From Gammaproteobacteria bacterium (GTDB lineage Bacteria; Pseudomonadota; Gammaproteobacteria; JAKBBU01), in assembly GCA_021773195.1 (NCBI GenBank), contig JAJFKN010000035.1, positions 1-64,000 on the forward strand: 64,000 bases of DNA, read 5' to 3'. The notes under the pieces were generated by a model. It was not told the DNA's origin. It searched no databases and worked only from the letters and a program-made list of their open reading frames with translations. Below are positions 33,835 through 42,828 of the stretch, piece after piece. Position 1 is the first letter of the stretch. Each line of letters starts with the position of its first letter. The translations under genes and the position numbers were made by a program.

Positions 33835-34364
33835 TGATGTGGCATAGAGCAGTATTCATGGGGTGGGTATTCCTCACGTGTATAGGCAGCGTGCAAGCCG
33901 CCTTGAGTGTGGTGGGCGATCAGGGTCATTCAATACCTGCATCATCCTATACCCAATCCATTGTTTTGCCCACCCAGGCCGATTTAAGTACGGTTGTACA
34001 GCAACAGCAAAATGCTTTGGTAGTGCCTCAGACATCGCAGGGTGATCCACGCTTTCCTATGAACAGTGATTTAACCCCTGGGGCCGTGTCAACGCATCAA
34101 TTGACGAGCACATCGTATCAGCGGGCCTTCTTTGTGATAGGGAATGACGCGATGTCTATCGATTGGTTCAATAAACACAAAGCACAATTGCAGTCATTGC
34201 ATGCCGTAGGGCTTGTCACCAATGTGCAGAATGTTGATGAGTTTGACCAGCTTGAGAAACAAACAGGGATGACGTTATTAGCGGTTTCACTTGATGGGGC
34301 AGGGAAGGCATTTGATGTGTCGCATTACCCCTTTGTCGTCGCTAAAGGGTGGGTTCAGCAATGA
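33834..34364 (+). CDS. Integrating conjugative element protein, TIGR03765 (PFL_4695) family
   Basis: A 176-residue exported protein. A signal peptide (about residues 1-22, ending VQA-AL) precedes a mature part with the family's order: LSVVGDQGHSIPASSY, then the proline-rich middle, and SIDWFNKHKAQLQSLHAVGLVTNVQ, then TGMTLLAVSLDGAGKAFDVSHYPFVVAKGWV. It is expected in the periplasm. The ATG at 33834 overlaps the stop of the preceding gene (TGATG); a TTG three bases earlier is unlikely. The next gene overlaps by 4 nt. Confidence 0.88.
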   Translation: MMWHRAVFMGWVFLTCIGSVQAALSVVGDQGHSIPASSYTQSIVLPTQADLSTVVQQQQNALVVPQTSQGDPRFPMNSDLTPGAVSTHQLTSTSYQRAFFVIGNDAMSIDWFNKHKAQLQSLHAVGLVTNVQNVDEFDQLEKQTGMTLLAVSLDGAGKAFDVSHYPFVVAKGWVQQ

Positions 34365-35074
34365 GTAAACATACCGTTTCTACCCATCATCGACGTTTGA
34401 GTGTCATTGGTTTTTTTTGTGATGGGATTTTGGCAATGGTTTTGGGTGGTACATTATTTTTCTTAGGGGTATTAGCGGTGGGCTGTTTATCTGGAGTTTC
34501 TACAGCACATCAAGGTGTACACACGTTGTTGGCCCAATCGCTAAATAAGAACGCTAATCGGCATGTATCCACGATTTTTCAAAAAGAAAAGAACAACGTA
34601 CAGGTGGTGGCCTACCGGGGCGCGTCCTCATGGCAAATCATTAAAAGCAAACTGGCGAACCAAAAAGTCGGCCCCATGCTTCGTGTTCAGGACTCTAATC
34701 CTTTTCTCACCCTATCAGGCAACACATGGAAGCAGGCCGGTGTTTGGTTGGCAGTGGGTGTGTGTGCCATGAAAATTCTTGGGCTGCGCAGTTTAACGTT
34801 GTTATTGGGTCTGCCTTTGTTCGTGTTGGTTATGGTGGTGGCTTGTGTGGATGGTTGGGTAAAGCGTGGGATTCGGCGTGCAGAACTCAGTCGTGAGTCG
34901 GCCCATGTCTTTCACCGCCTAGTAAGGCTCACGCGCCGCACTTGGTTTTTTGGGGTTGTGTTGTTCATGGTCAGTCCTTATGCGTACACCAGTGCCTTAT
35001 GGTCCTTAATCCTAGCCCTTTGTTTGGGTTGCTTAATGAGTATCACTGTTGGGAGGTACAAGAAGTATGCGTAA
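34361..35074 (+). CDS. Integrating conjugative element membrane protein, TIGR03747 (PFL_4697) family
   Basis: A 237-residue polytopic inner-membrane protein with hydrophobic helices near residues 15-45, 125-165 and 190-225. The family is recognised from the N-terminal membrane segment followed by a cytoplasmic loop and the WVKRGIRRAELSRESAHVFHRLVR motif. It normally lies next to the coupling protein gene traD; here traD is at 47395, downstream of traG, so the order differs from PFGI-1. The ATG at 34361 overlaps the preceding stop (ATGA). Confidence 0.87.
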   Translation: MSKHTVSTHHRRLSVIGFFCDGILAMVLGGTLFFLGVLAVGCLSGVSTAHQGVHTLLAQSLNKNANRHVSTIFQKEKNNVQVVAYRGASSWQIIKSKLANQKVGPMLRVQDSNPFLTLSGNTWKQAGVWLAVGVCAMKILGLRSLTLLLGLPLFVLVMVVACVDGWVKRGIRRAELSRESAHVFHRLVRLTRRTWFFGVVLFMVSPYAYTSALWSLILALCLGCLMSITVGRYKKYA

Positions 35075-35411
35075 GACGTTTTTGCACATTGCACTGTTGC
35101 TGCTTGGATTGCCGTTTTTTGCTAACAGCTATGCGGATGAATCCCAAATGAATGAGACGTTAGTGCAAATGGTCAATCAATTAAATGCCATGCTGCCTTT
35201 AATTGATAAGGCTGAGAAAGAACAAAGCCCTAAGTCAGCCACGCAATTTCATTTTGAATCCTTTAAGGACGTGGATGGTTTGACGCACCCTGGACTCAGA
35301 CAAGATGTATTGGCGATTCGCCAAGGCGTGATGGCGCAAATTAATCAAGCGCCCGTCGAGCCCCGCACAGTAACACCCATTGAGGGTGATTATCAGGAGC
35401 GGCAAGGATGA
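35067..35411 (+). CDS. RAQPRD-family integrating conjugative element protein (TIGR01690-like)
   Basis: A 114-residue exported protein with a signal peptide (MRKTFLHIALLLLGLPFFANS). The C-terminal signature of the RAQPRD family is readable as GLRQDVLAIRQGV followed by VEPRTVTPIEGDYQ, though the name-giving RAQPRD itself is altered to APVEPR. Family members are small periplasmic proteins of the transfer apparatus. The ATG at 35067 overlaps the preceding gene by 8 nt; a GTG-less longer form from 35049 is unlikely. It overlaps the TIGR03758-like gene by 4 nt. Confidence 0.82.
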   Translation: MRKTFLHIALLLLGLPFFANSYADESQMNETLVQMVNQLNAMLPLIDKAEKEQSPKSATQFHFESFKDVDGLTHPGLRQDVLAIRQGVMAQINQAPVEPRTVTPIEGDYQERQG

Positions 35412-35653
35412 GCCAGCAATCGGTGATGACGCAAGCGTTTACAAATGCAGCGGGATTCAGCGGTGAGTCGTTTACGTTGTTGATGCTCGGCATGATTGGG
35501 GTCCTGGCGCTGGCTTGGGGTCTCATTATGGTGCTGGGTTGGTTGTCTGTATACAGTGAACAAGGCCACCCGCCCTCGTATTTGTTTTATCGAATTACGT
35601 TTTTAGCGTTCATTCTAGTAATGATTATTATATTAATAGGGAGTCATTCATGA
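35408..35653 (+). CDS. Integrating conjugative element protein, TIGR03758 (PFL_4701) family
   Basis: An 81-residue protein with two membrane helices at about residues 21-46 and 58-78. The family's short, two-helix build and position between the RAQPRD gene and TIGR03745 identify it: ALAWGLIMVLGWLSVYSEQG is the typical first helix with following loop. It is pilin-like in size and may be the element's VirB3- or pilin-like component; that role is not proven. Its ATG overlaps the stop of the preceding gene and its stop overlaps the next ATG, both by 4 nt. Confidence 0.83.
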   Translation: MSQQSVMTQAFTNAAGFSGESFTLLMLGMIGVLALAWGLIMVLGWLSVYSEQGHPPSYLFYRITFLAFILVMIIILIGSHS

Positions 35654-36057
35654 AAAAGTTTGCCGGTTGGTTATGTCGAATCAAAGTGAAGAGTTTCCGG
35701 TGGGGGCTCGGTTTATTAAGCAGTGCTTTTGCCGTTTGTGGGTGGGCTGACTCAGGGGTGATCCCAACACCGCCATCATCGGAACAATTGGGCAACAATA
35801 ATGACTATTTAGGCATTATTGCCGGCGTGTTTAAGAGTGAACTTGCTCCTCTTATTATTTATGGGCTCACGACATTATTAGTAGCAGCAGGCATTTCCGA
35901 GATTATGAAGGGGGTAAAGAAAGCGCGGGACAAAGATGATTGGCATGAAATGAAGAGCTCTGTGATCGCAGCAGCAGTGATGGTCACGATTGGTATGTCA
36001 TTAGGGTATGTAGGCCACAGCATTTTTAGCAACATAAACATTACACCAGGGACATAG
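35650..36057 (+). CDS. Integrating conjugative element membrane protein, TIGR03745 (PFL_4702) family
   Basis: A 135-residue protein with a signal-like N-terminus (about residues 14-34) and two further membrane helices (about 66-85 and 108-128). This is the VirB2/pilin-like layout: small, exported, two hydrophobic helices. PFL_4702-type proteins are regarded as candidates for the pilin of this system. It is packed between TIGR03758 (4-nt overlap) and TIGR03750 (3-nt gap). Length and order agree with PFGI-1 relatives. Confidence 0.83.
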   Translation: MKKFAGWLCRIKVKSFRWGLGLLSSAFAVCGWADSGVIPTPPSSEQLGNNNDYLGIIAGVFKSELAPLIIYGLTTLLVAAGISEIMKGVKKARDKDDWHEMKSSVIAAAVMVTIGMSLGYVGHSIFSNINITPGT

Positions 36058-36060
36058 TGG

Positions 36061-36423
36061 ATGAAACACAGACCCAGCAGCGAACATTTAACCCATCTCT
36101 ACCCTATGTGGCAGGGCTGTACCTTAGGTGAAATTGTGGTGGCAGCCGGCTCTACATTGCTTGGTATGTTATTGGTGTTATTGCTTTTGGGCGCCATACT
36201 TGGTCACGAATCTTGGGTGTTATGGGTAATGATCCCTTGGGTTTTGATCGGGCCTAAATTAGCTATGAAGCGATTGGCTCGTTTTAAAGAAACCAAGCCC
36301 CCCGGATTTGTCATGATAAAAGGGCGCATGGCGCTGGGCCGCTATTTTCCGGTTTTATTTAAAGCACCCTATGTGCATCGAGCAGGACTATGGTCTACGG
36401 GGAGGCGAATGACCCATGTTTAA
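36061..36423 (+). CDS. Conjugative transfer region protein, TIGR03750 family
   Basis: A 120-residue inner-membrane protein with two adjoining helices at about residues 29-49 and 53-70. The short cytoplasmic end FKETKPPGFVMIKGRMAL fits the TIGR03750 family, which sits in this place in all relatives and resembles TraL/VirB3-like proteins in size. It follows TIGR03745 by 3 nt and overlaps TIGR03746 by 8 nt. Its function is probably to assemble the pilus or channel with the VirB4-type ATPase. Confidence 0.83.
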   Translation: MKHRPSSEHLTHLYPMWQGCTLGEIVVAAGSTLLGMLLVLLLLGAILGHESWVLWVMIPWVLIGPKLAMKRLARFKETKPPGFVMIKGRMALGRYFPVLFKAPYVHRAGLWSTGRRMTHV

Positions 36424-37039
36424 TCTTTGGAAACAATTAGACAGGAAGAATCAAACCGTCCAAGTGTTACTTGGGACCGTGGGTATTTTGGTGTTGTTAA
36501 ACTTTTTGCTGTTTTGGGGTTGGCATTCAGCGCCAAAACGATTGACGGTGTATTTGCCACCGGATTTGACGCAGTCAAACAATGTGGTGCGCCCTGGAGA
36601 TGTGCCAAAAGGGGTAGTGTATGAGTTTGCCTTTAATATTTTTTCCATTATTAATACCTGGAGTTTTGATGGGACAAAGGATTATAAAAAAGCCATTGTT
36701 GATTACCGCTACTATCTGACCACGCCTTTTTATAACGCGCTGACGCGAGATTTCGATGCGCGTTCGAAAAATGGCGCGCTGTCACGAACGCGTATGGTGT
36801 CGGGGTATTCAGACATGGGGTTTGAAAACAGCTCCGTGACGGTCTTGGGACCAAACACCTGGGAGGTCATGCTCAATTTGCATGTCGTGGAGCGCGTGGG
36901 CAATTCCATTGTGAAAGATGTTGTTATTGCCTATCCCCTGCGGGTGGTGAAAGTGCATGTGGCCAACGCTATGAATCCCTTTCAATTGGCATTGGATGGG
37001 TTTGTCAGTCCACCCAAGCGTCTAAAAACGTTGGTTTAG
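36416..37039 (+). CDS. Integrating conjugative element protein, TIGR03746 (PFL_4703) family; VirB8/TraE-like
   Basis: A 207-residue bitopic protein: a membrane helix at about residues 17-36 and a periplasmic domain of 170 residues. The pattern YEFAFNIFSIINTWSFDG and YYLTTPFYNALTRDFDAR matches DUF2895/PFL_4703, which stands in the position of TraE/VirB8 in F-like operons. It is expected to help build the inner-membrane part of the channel. It overlaps the TIGR03750 gene by 8 nt and is followed by TIGR03749 after 8 nt. Confidence 0.88.
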   Translation: MFNLWKQLDRKNQTVQVLLGTVGILVLLNFLLFWGWHSAPKRLTVYLPPDLTQSNNVVRPGDVPKGVVYEFAFNIFSIINTWSFDGTKDYKKAIVDYRYYLTTPFYNALTRDFDARSKNGALSRTRMVSGYSDMGFENSSVTVLGPNTWEVMLNLHVVERVGNSIVKDVVIAYPLRVVKVHVANAMNPFQLALDGFVSPPKRLKTLV

Positions 37040-37047
37040 GGGGAATA

Positions 37048-37974
37048 ATGAAGTTGTTTAATAAGGCACCCATACTGCATAAAGTCACCGTTGTAGATGC
37101 CATTACTTGCATGGGTAAAGCGCATACGTTGAAGAGTAGGCGGTTGACGAAGAAAAGTATTTGTTTGGCACTCGCTATTTTAGCGATGGCAACGATGTCA
37201 TGGAGTTACGCTGAGCCTGCCAGTGTGTTGGCCACATCGTCTACCCAAAAAAGTGAGCATGTGGTGTGGGGTAAGCGACCCATCACCGTGACGTTGCCCG
37301 TGGGCACAGAGCGCATGGTGAGTTTCCCAGGGCCCGTAGAATTCATTAATCACAACGCGACATTAACGACGGATAATTTACGAGTCATCAATAATGCGGG
37401 GACACTTTACCTGCTGGCCAAAAAATCGTTTTCGCCTGTTCGTGTCGAGGTGCAACTCATTAGTAGTGGCGAGATTATCTTGATGGATGTGTCAGCTCAA
37501 GCACAGGCCGATGGGACGACGCTAGATGTGGTGTTAGCTCCGAAATCGGCGCCAACACAGAAGGGTGGGGCGCCCATGTCTAATGAAGCCAGTGCCATTG
37601 ATTTGTTGCAATTTGCTGTGCAGCAGCTTTATGCGCCAGAACGATTATTAAATCATCCTCTGAGCATTAGCCGTGTGCCCATGAATACGCATCGGGTGGT
37701 GTCTTTATTTTATGGTGGGATCACCAATGCCTTTCCCATTGCCTCTTGGTCCAGTGGCGATGCCTTTGTAACAGCGGTGCTCGTAAAGAATCAATCCAAT
37801 AGCAAGCAAAAGCTCAAACACAGTGCGTTGAAGGGTGATTGGGTAGCGATGGCTTTTTACCCTACACAGACATTAACGCCAAATGGCACGCCACACGATA
37901 AGACCACGGTATTTCTTGTCTCTCATCGGCCTTTTGCTATTGCGCAAGCCAGTTTTTCGGAGGGAGGCAGATGA
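37048..37974 (+). CDS. Integrating conjugative element protein, TIGR03749 (PFL_4704) family; TraK/VirB9-like
   Basis: A 308-residue exported protein. A basic N-terminus of about 40 residues precedes a signal sequence (ICLALAILAMATMSWSYA). The mature N-terminal half is beta-rich (RPITVTLPVGTERMVSFPGP and RVEVQLISSGEIILMDVSA), as in TraK/VirB9-type secretins. The long N-terminal extension before the signal is unusual; an internal ATG further in would give a standard signal peptide, but the upstream ATG at 37048 is the one next to GGGGG. It overlaps TIGR03752 by 4 nt. Confidence 0.85.
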   Translation: MKLFNKAPILHKVTVVDAITCMGKAHTLKSRRLTKKSICLALAILAMATMSWSYAEPASVLATSSTQKSEHVVWGKRPITVTLPVGTERMVSFPGPVEFINHNATLTTDNLRVINNAGTLYLLAKKSFSPVRVEVQLISSGEIILMDVSAQAQADGTTLDVVLAPKSAPTQKGGAPMSNEASAIDLLQFAVQQLYAPERLLNHPLSISRVPMNTHRVVSLFYGGITNAFPIASWSSGDAFVTAVLVKNQSNSKQKLKHSALKGDWVAMAFYPTQTLTPNGTPHDKTTVFLVSHRPFAIAQASFSEGGR

Positions 37975-39275
37975 AACTCACGCCCATTAAAATAGTTGTC
38001 GGCGCGGTTGTTCTTTTGGTGTTGCTGTTGCTCCTGATGAGCAGCGGCCATAAGACCGTGCAACGCGAACCGACGTCTAATGCTGTGGGGGACAGCGCAT
38101 CGGGGGACACCAATAACGAGGTGTTGCACGAATTGACAGCAAAATACCAGGAAGTCATTGCGCAGAATCAAAAGCTGGGCGCTGCCATTCACGCCATGAA
38201 GCAACCCGCGTCCCACTCAGTGTCATTGAACCCACAACAAGAAGCCGCCTTGCATCATTTGCAACAAGCGCAGGCTCAAACACAGGCAATGTTAAAAAAC
38301 ATTCAAGATAACCTGGATAAACAAAAGAGCGGGGCGGAGTACCCGGTGGATGGTGATGGCTCATCTTCTGGCCATCACGTCATTACGGTTGTCACGGATT
38401 TAACGCATTCTTCGCCCTTACCAGAAAATGGTGAGACTGCAGAAGCGGGATCGGCAAAAGAAGCGCAAAGTGGGCCCCCTCTAGACGCTGCTCAGTCGGA
38501 GAGCCATACCGTGCCCTATTACACGATTCCCGCGCTATCCAATTTGGGGGATACGTCATTAATGACGGCGCTCATTGGTGAGGTGCCTAATGGCAGCACC
38601 TTTGAACAGCCACCGTTTCCTTTTCAAGCCATTATTGGACGTAAACAATTATTGTCAGCCAATGGATTTCATTTGCCGAGCAATGTATCAGGCATGAAAA
38701 TTTCAGGCTACTCCGTTGGTGTGGGCAGTTTCATGCAGGGATTGGCTTGTGTGCGCAGTTACATTACCCAAGTGTTGTTTCAATTCAATGATGGGCATTT
38801 CACCGTGGTGGGTCACGCTAACACAGGCAACGATGTAAACCCCAGCGATGCGTTGGGGTACTTATCAGATCCCTATGGGAATCCTTGCATGAAAGGCACG
38901 TACATCACCAATGCAGACCGTGTGCTGGCTGCTTTAACAGGTATTGGTATGGTCTCCGGTGTCAGCCAGGGATTAGCTCAGGCACAAACCTCGACCATGA
39001 CAGGATTTAACGGCACGTCCACCGTATTTAATGGCAGTGCGGGGAAATACGCCATGGGGTACGGCATGTCCTCCAGTGCGGATAAAGCGACAGATTACAT
39101 GTTGGATAGATTAAAGGGCACCTTTGATGTGGTGTACATCCCCGCATCCATTAAGGGTGTCCCAACAAAAGTCGTAGCGAACTTTACAAAGACAGTACCG
39201 ATTGACTTAGACAAACAAGGGAGGCAAGTGCGTTATGCGTCACATACTGATAGCGCTCAGCGTGGGTTGGATTAG
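37971..39275 (+). CDS. Integrating conjugative element protein, TIGR03752 (PFL_4705) family; TraB/VirB10-like
   Basis: A 434-residue protein with one membrane helix at residues 6-24, a coiled coil (about 50-110), a Gly/Ser/Pro-rich periplasmic stretch and a C-terminal beta-rich domain (FPFQAIIGRKQLLSANGFHL onwards). This is the TraB/VirB10 build, which spans the periplasm and links both membranes. The cysteine pair in GLACVRSYI and GNPCMKGTYI is conserved-looking. It overlaps the lipoprotein gene by 41 nt. One of the core channel proteins. Confidence 0.88.
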   Translation: MKLTPIKIVVGAVVLLVLLLLLMSSGHKTVQREPTSNAVGDSASGDTNNEVLHELTAKYQEVIAQNQKLGAAIHAMKQPASHSVSLNPQQEAALHHLQQAQAQTQAMLKNIQDNLDKQKSGAEYPVDGDGSSSGHHVITVVTDLTHSSPLPENGETAEAGSAKEAQSGPPLDAAQSESHTVPYYTIPALSNLGDTSLMTALIGEVPNGSTFEQPPFPFQAIIGRKQLLSANGFHLPSNVSGMKISGYSVGVGSFMQGLACVRSYITQVLFQFNDGHFTVVGHANTGNDVNPSDALGYLSDPYGNPCMKGTYITNADRVLAALTGIGMVSGVSQGLAQAQTSTMTGFNGTSTVFNGSAGKYAMGYGMSSSADKATDYMLDRLKGTFDVVYIPASIKGVPTKVVANFTKTVPIDLDKQGRQVRYASHTDSAQRGLD

Positions 39276-39624
39276 TTTAGGCTTGGCTGGATGCAGTAGC
39301 ATGAGTCCAAGCAATGGCATGCCCCATGGTGATTTGACCATGAGTCAAATTTATCAAGGCAGTACGCAAGGTGGGGCTTCTTACCAGGAAGGGGGCCAAG
39401 AAAGTCAGGTGGTTTTACCAAGACCTTATGCGGGTGTTGTCAGCACAGGACCACAGGTGGTTCACGGTATCGCGGAACTGCCAAACCCAGCCATCGACGT
39501 GTATGTTTCCCCACATTTTGTGCAAGCGGGCGATCAGAATGTGTTAATCCCTGGGTATACCACGGCTTTTTTTATGTATAACCGACCCCATTTTGCCTTA
39601 CCCACGGAGCATAGCGTGACATGA
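39235..39624 (+). CDS. Conjugative transfer region lipoprotein, TIGR03751 family
   Basis: A 129-residue lipoprotein: the signal peptide ends with the lipobox LAGC at residues 17-20, so Cys20 would be lipidated. The mature part has a proline-rich stretch and the C-terminal FVQAGDQNVLIPGYTTAFFMYNR, typical of TIGR03751 (TraV/VirB7-like position). It should anchor the VirB9-like component to the outer membrane. It starts inside the end of the TIGR03752 gene (41 nt overlap) and overlaps the VirB4-type gene by 4 nt. Confidence 0.88.
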   Translation: MRHILIALSVGWISLGLAGCSSMSPSNGMPHGDLTMSQIYQGSTQGGASYQEGGQESQVVLPRPYAGVVSTGPQVVHGIAELPNPAIDVYVSPHFVQAGDQNVLIPGYTTAFFMYNRPHFALPTEHSVT

Positions 39625-42440
39625 TGAAACAATGGTTCTCATCCAAACAAACGCCACCGAGCCGTCCACCCGTGACGAAAGAACACGTTAAGAAACAATA
39701 CCAACGCGCGCCATCGTTCAGCGACTTATTGCCCTTTGTGGATTGGTCCGATGAAACCGGTACGTTTTTATTGGAGGATGGTTTGTCCGTGGGCTGCGCT
39801 TTGGAATTGCGTGATGTGAGTACCGAAGCACAACCCGAGGCGACCATTGAGGCCTTGCATACTAAAATTACTGAAAGCTTATCCAGGGTTGTCCCGTTAG
39901 AAGCGGATAATCCCTGGGTGGTTCAATTTTTTGTGCAAGACGATTTATCCTTAGATCCGTTAATGAAACGGTTGCGTGACTATGTGCCAGAGGCGCAACG
40001 CGGCGATCCCCTAACACAAAAGTATCTATCATTAATGGCCGATCACTTTAAATTGTTAAGCAAACGCGAAGGGTTATTTCGCGATCCTTTGTCCGGATTG
40101 CCTTTTAGAGGGAAGACCCGCCGCATACGTATGACGCTGTACCGTCGAATCACAAACACCAAAACCAAACTCTCCGAGCCCCCCTTAGAAGCGTTGTCGC
40201 AAGTCAGCGCTAATGTGATCGCTCAATTGCAGAGCATTGGGCTCAAAGTCAGGCGACTCAAAGGCCGCCATTTTTACGACTGGTGGGTGCGTTGGTTTAA
40301 TCCGGCGCCCGAGAAAACAGGTGGGCAGGTGGATGCCTTGCTGAAGCAATTTCCTTACCCAGAAGATTCAAATAAACCCCATGGCTGGTCATTCACGGAA
40401 AATGTTTTTTTTAATTCGCCCACATCCACCGAGCGGGATTGGCTGTTTGATGGTAAACGCCATCGATTGATGCTATTCAGATCATTGCATGCCACACCCG
40501 AGGTGGGTCTGATTGCGCGTGAGCGTGCCATGGGGGATAAAAAGACAGCCCTGTTGGATCAATTGCCCGATGGGTACATCTATACCATCCAGGTGATCTT
40601 CGAATCGCAAAAGACCGTCGAGCAGCATTTAACAAAGATTGAGTCCAGTGCCGTTGGCAAGGGGGATGAGCCAAAGCGCGTCAAGGCCAATGTGCACCGG
40701 GCATTTGATGAAATTAAGGGGACGAATAAGCTATTTCGCGTGGTGCAAGGGATTTATTATCGAGGCGATGGCGAGACGGAACTGCAAATCATTGAACGGC
40801 AAGTGGAAGCCATTCTCTCGAACATTGGGCTGTCCATTGTGCACCCTTCGATGGAGTTAAATCCACTGGATAATTATTTGCGGTTATTGCCGTTTAATTT
40901 TAACCCCGCCTTTGATCAAAAATATTTGTTTCGTTCCAGCTATCAGTATGCGTCAGACTTGGCGGCCTTGCTGCCCATTTATGGTCGTTCCAGAGGCGAT
41001 GGTCAGCATCCATTGTTTGTGTTTTTTAATCGAGGGGGGGAAGGTTTTGTCTTTGATCACCTGAATCCACATTTTAAAATGGCCAACAGTCACATGGCGA
41101 TTATCGGTTCGACCGGTGCCGGTAAATCGGTGTTGCTTAATATGATGTTGTTGTCGTTTTTGGCGGTTAAAAACGCACGGGTGTATCTTATTGAATGTGG
41201 CGGCTCTTTTGATTTAACCACGCGCTTTGTGAGCCAGTTTGGGCGAACGACACACACGTTAAAATTTGATCGACGCAACCCTATTCCCATCAATCCTTTT
41301 TCTGAGGCTTACCGAGCCCTGGAAACGGTGTTGCAAGAGGAAGCGGTCATTGCAAAGTTGCGTGAGTCAGAGGCCTTGGTAACCCCTGTTGCGCAAAGAG
41401 TGGAGCGTTTGCAATCCGCTGTGAAACCAGAGAGCGCCATGGCCAGTGATGTGGAGAAAATGGCGGAGGAAAACCGAGACATTTTATCGGAAATGGCGTT
41501 GGCCATTCGTACGATGGTCACAGGGGGACTGCCTAAAGAAGAAGATAGGTTCCGATTGTCCGATGACATGTTGGTGATGGAAACGCTCATTGCGGTGATT
41601 AAAGACTGTAAGGCAAAAAACATTCCCCATGTGTTAACCAGTCACGTCATTGAAGGGTTTGAAAAAGCGTCAGAGGAAGCTTCCATTGAATCAGATAAAA
41701 AACGCTTGATGGAGATGGCAAGAGCCATGGCAAGTTTTGCCAAAAGCCCCATGAAATCACGATTTTTTAATCGACCGTCCGAGCCACTAAAAGATGTGGA
41801 TTTAACCACTGTGGACTTAGGGTTTTTGCAAGAAAAACAAAACAGCGCCATGTTGTCGTTGGTGGCCATCTCGCTGCTTTCTAAAATTTTAGCCGTGGCC
41901 GAAGCCAATCAGGCGAGTCACCGACCTACCATTTTAATCCTTGATGAGGCGCACATCTTATTTAAGAATCCGCTGGTTGCCGCATTTGTCATTTTGATGT
42001 CTAAGGTGGCACGTAAGATAGGCTTGTGGCTCATCCCCTGTACGCAGAATGTGGAGGATTTCAGTACGGTGGAATCCAAGAAAGTGTTGTCCATGATGGA
42101 AACGTGGCTCTGTTTGGCCGTGGATAAAAAAGAAATCGAACACATGCGCCAATTTAAGTCGTTATCTGATGAGGAAATAGCGCTTCTCAAAGACATTAAG
42201 AAATACCCAGGGCTCTATTCAGAAGGCGTGTTGTTAGGTGCGCGTTACAAAGGCTTGTTTCGTCACGTGCCGCCACGCTTAGCGCTGGCCTTGGCTATGA
42301 CGGAGCAAACAGAAAAAGCCGAGCGTAAAGCGCTGATGCAAGAAAATAATGTGGACGAGTTGGGCGCTGCTGAACTCATGGCAAAACGCCTTGAGACGGT
42401 GAAGCAGGCCATCAATGAAGATGAGGGGTTTGATGATTAG
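39621..42440 (+). CDS. traC: VirB4/TraC-type conjugative transfer ATPase, TIGR03744 (PFL_4706) family
   Basis: A 939-residue cytoplasmic ATPase of the VirB4/TraC type that powers pilus assembly and substrate transfer. Walker A is IIGSTGAGKSVLLN near residue 495, Walker B is TILILDEAHILF near residue 771, and LIPCTQNVEDF follows, where the family has its conserved Gln. The N-terminal 450 residues contain the TraC-like domain (LEDGLSVGCALELRDV). Length agrees with the family (about 900-950). It overlaps the TIGR03751 gene before it and the TIGR03757 gene after it. Complete and apparently functional. Confidence 0.95.
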   Translation: MMKQWFSSKQTPPSRPPVTKEHVKKQYQRAPSFSDLLPFVDWSDETGTFLLEDGLSVGCALELRDVSTEAQPEATIEALHTKITESLSRVVPLEADNPWVVQFFVQDDLSLDPLMKRLRDYVPEAQRGDPLTQKYLSLMADHFKLLSKREGLFRDPLSGLPFRGKTRRIRMTLYRRITNTKTKLSEPPLEALSQVSANVIAQLQSIGLKVRRLKGRHFYDWWVRWFNPAPEKTGGQVDALLKQFPYPEDSNKPHGWSFTENVFFNSPTSTERDWLFDGKRHRLMLFRSLHATPEVGLIARERAMGDKKTALLDQLPDGYIYTIQVIFESQKTVEQHLTKIESSAVGKGDEPKRVKANVHRAFDEIKGTNKLFRVVQGIYYRGDGETELQIIERQVEAILSNIGLSIVHPSMELNPLDNYLRLLPFNFNPAFDQKYLFRSSYQYASDLAALLPIYGRSRGDGQHPLFVFFNRGGEGFVFDHLNPHFKMANSHMAIIGSTGAGKSVLLNMMLLSFLAVKNARVYLIECGGSFDLTTRFVSQFGRTTHTLKFDRRNPIPINPFSEAYRALETVLQEEAVIAKLRESEALVTPVAQRVERLQSAVKPESAMASDVEKMAEENRDILSEMALAIRTMVTGGLPKEEDRFRLSDDMLVMETLIAVIKDCKAKNIPHVLTSHVIEGFEKASEEASIESDKKRLMEMARAMASFAKSPMKSRFFNRPSEPLKDVDLTTVDLGFLQEKQNSAMLSLVAISLLSKILAVAEANQASHRPTILILDEAHILFKNPLVAAFVILMSKVARKIGLWLIPCTQNVEDFSTVESKKVLSMMETWLCLAVDKKEIEHMRQFKSLSDEEIALLKDIKKYPGLYSEGVLLGARYKGLFRHVPPRLALALAMTEQTEKAERKALMQENNVDELGAAELMAKRLETVKQAINEDEGFDD

Positions 42441-42828
42441 AGTATTCCTGGGGCTTCTATTGATTCACTCTGCAGCCATGGCCTCACCTCAGGTTCAGGC
42501 GTTCTTATTATTAGGCCAAACCTTGGGGAATGTGTCGAGCCAACGTGTAACCGTTTGCTATTTGGATGCATTCTCTCGCGACAAGCAAGTGCTTGACCAA
42601 AGGCTCCATGAGCAAAGGGATAAAAACAACATTGAAGCACTAGTAAAAAAAGCATCCCCTCAATTATCAGACGATTACCAGTGTTTAGCGCAAGCCAAGC
42701 AATTAGGGATCACTAACGTACCCGCTGTGGTGATTAACAGTCAATATGTGGTTTACGGCCAATTGAATCTTGCTAATGTATTGGCTCAGGTGAAGCAGTC
42801 AACGGGAGGTGGTCATGAAAATGATTAG
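42433..42828 (+). CDS. Integrating conjugative element protein, TIGR03757 (PFL_4709) family; TrbC-like
   Basis: A 131-residue exported protein. After the signal peptide (MIRVFLGLLLIHSAAMASPQ) the sequence VCYLDAFSRDKQVLDQ and LAQAKQLGITNVPAVVINSQ fits the thioredoxin-like fold of TIGR03757. A single cysteine (VTVCYLD) and a second at DDYQCLAQA could pair. I take the ATG at 42433, with GAGGGG upstream; an in-frame ATG at 42421 is less well spaced. It overlaps the TIGR03756 gene by 14 nt. Confidence 0.82.
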   Translation: MIRVFLGLLLIHSAAMASPQVQAFLLLGQTLGNVSSQRVTVCYLDAFSRDKQVLDQRLHEQRDKNNIEALVKKASPQLSDDYQCLAQAKQLGITNVPAVVINSQYVVYGQLNLANVLAQVKQSTGGGHEND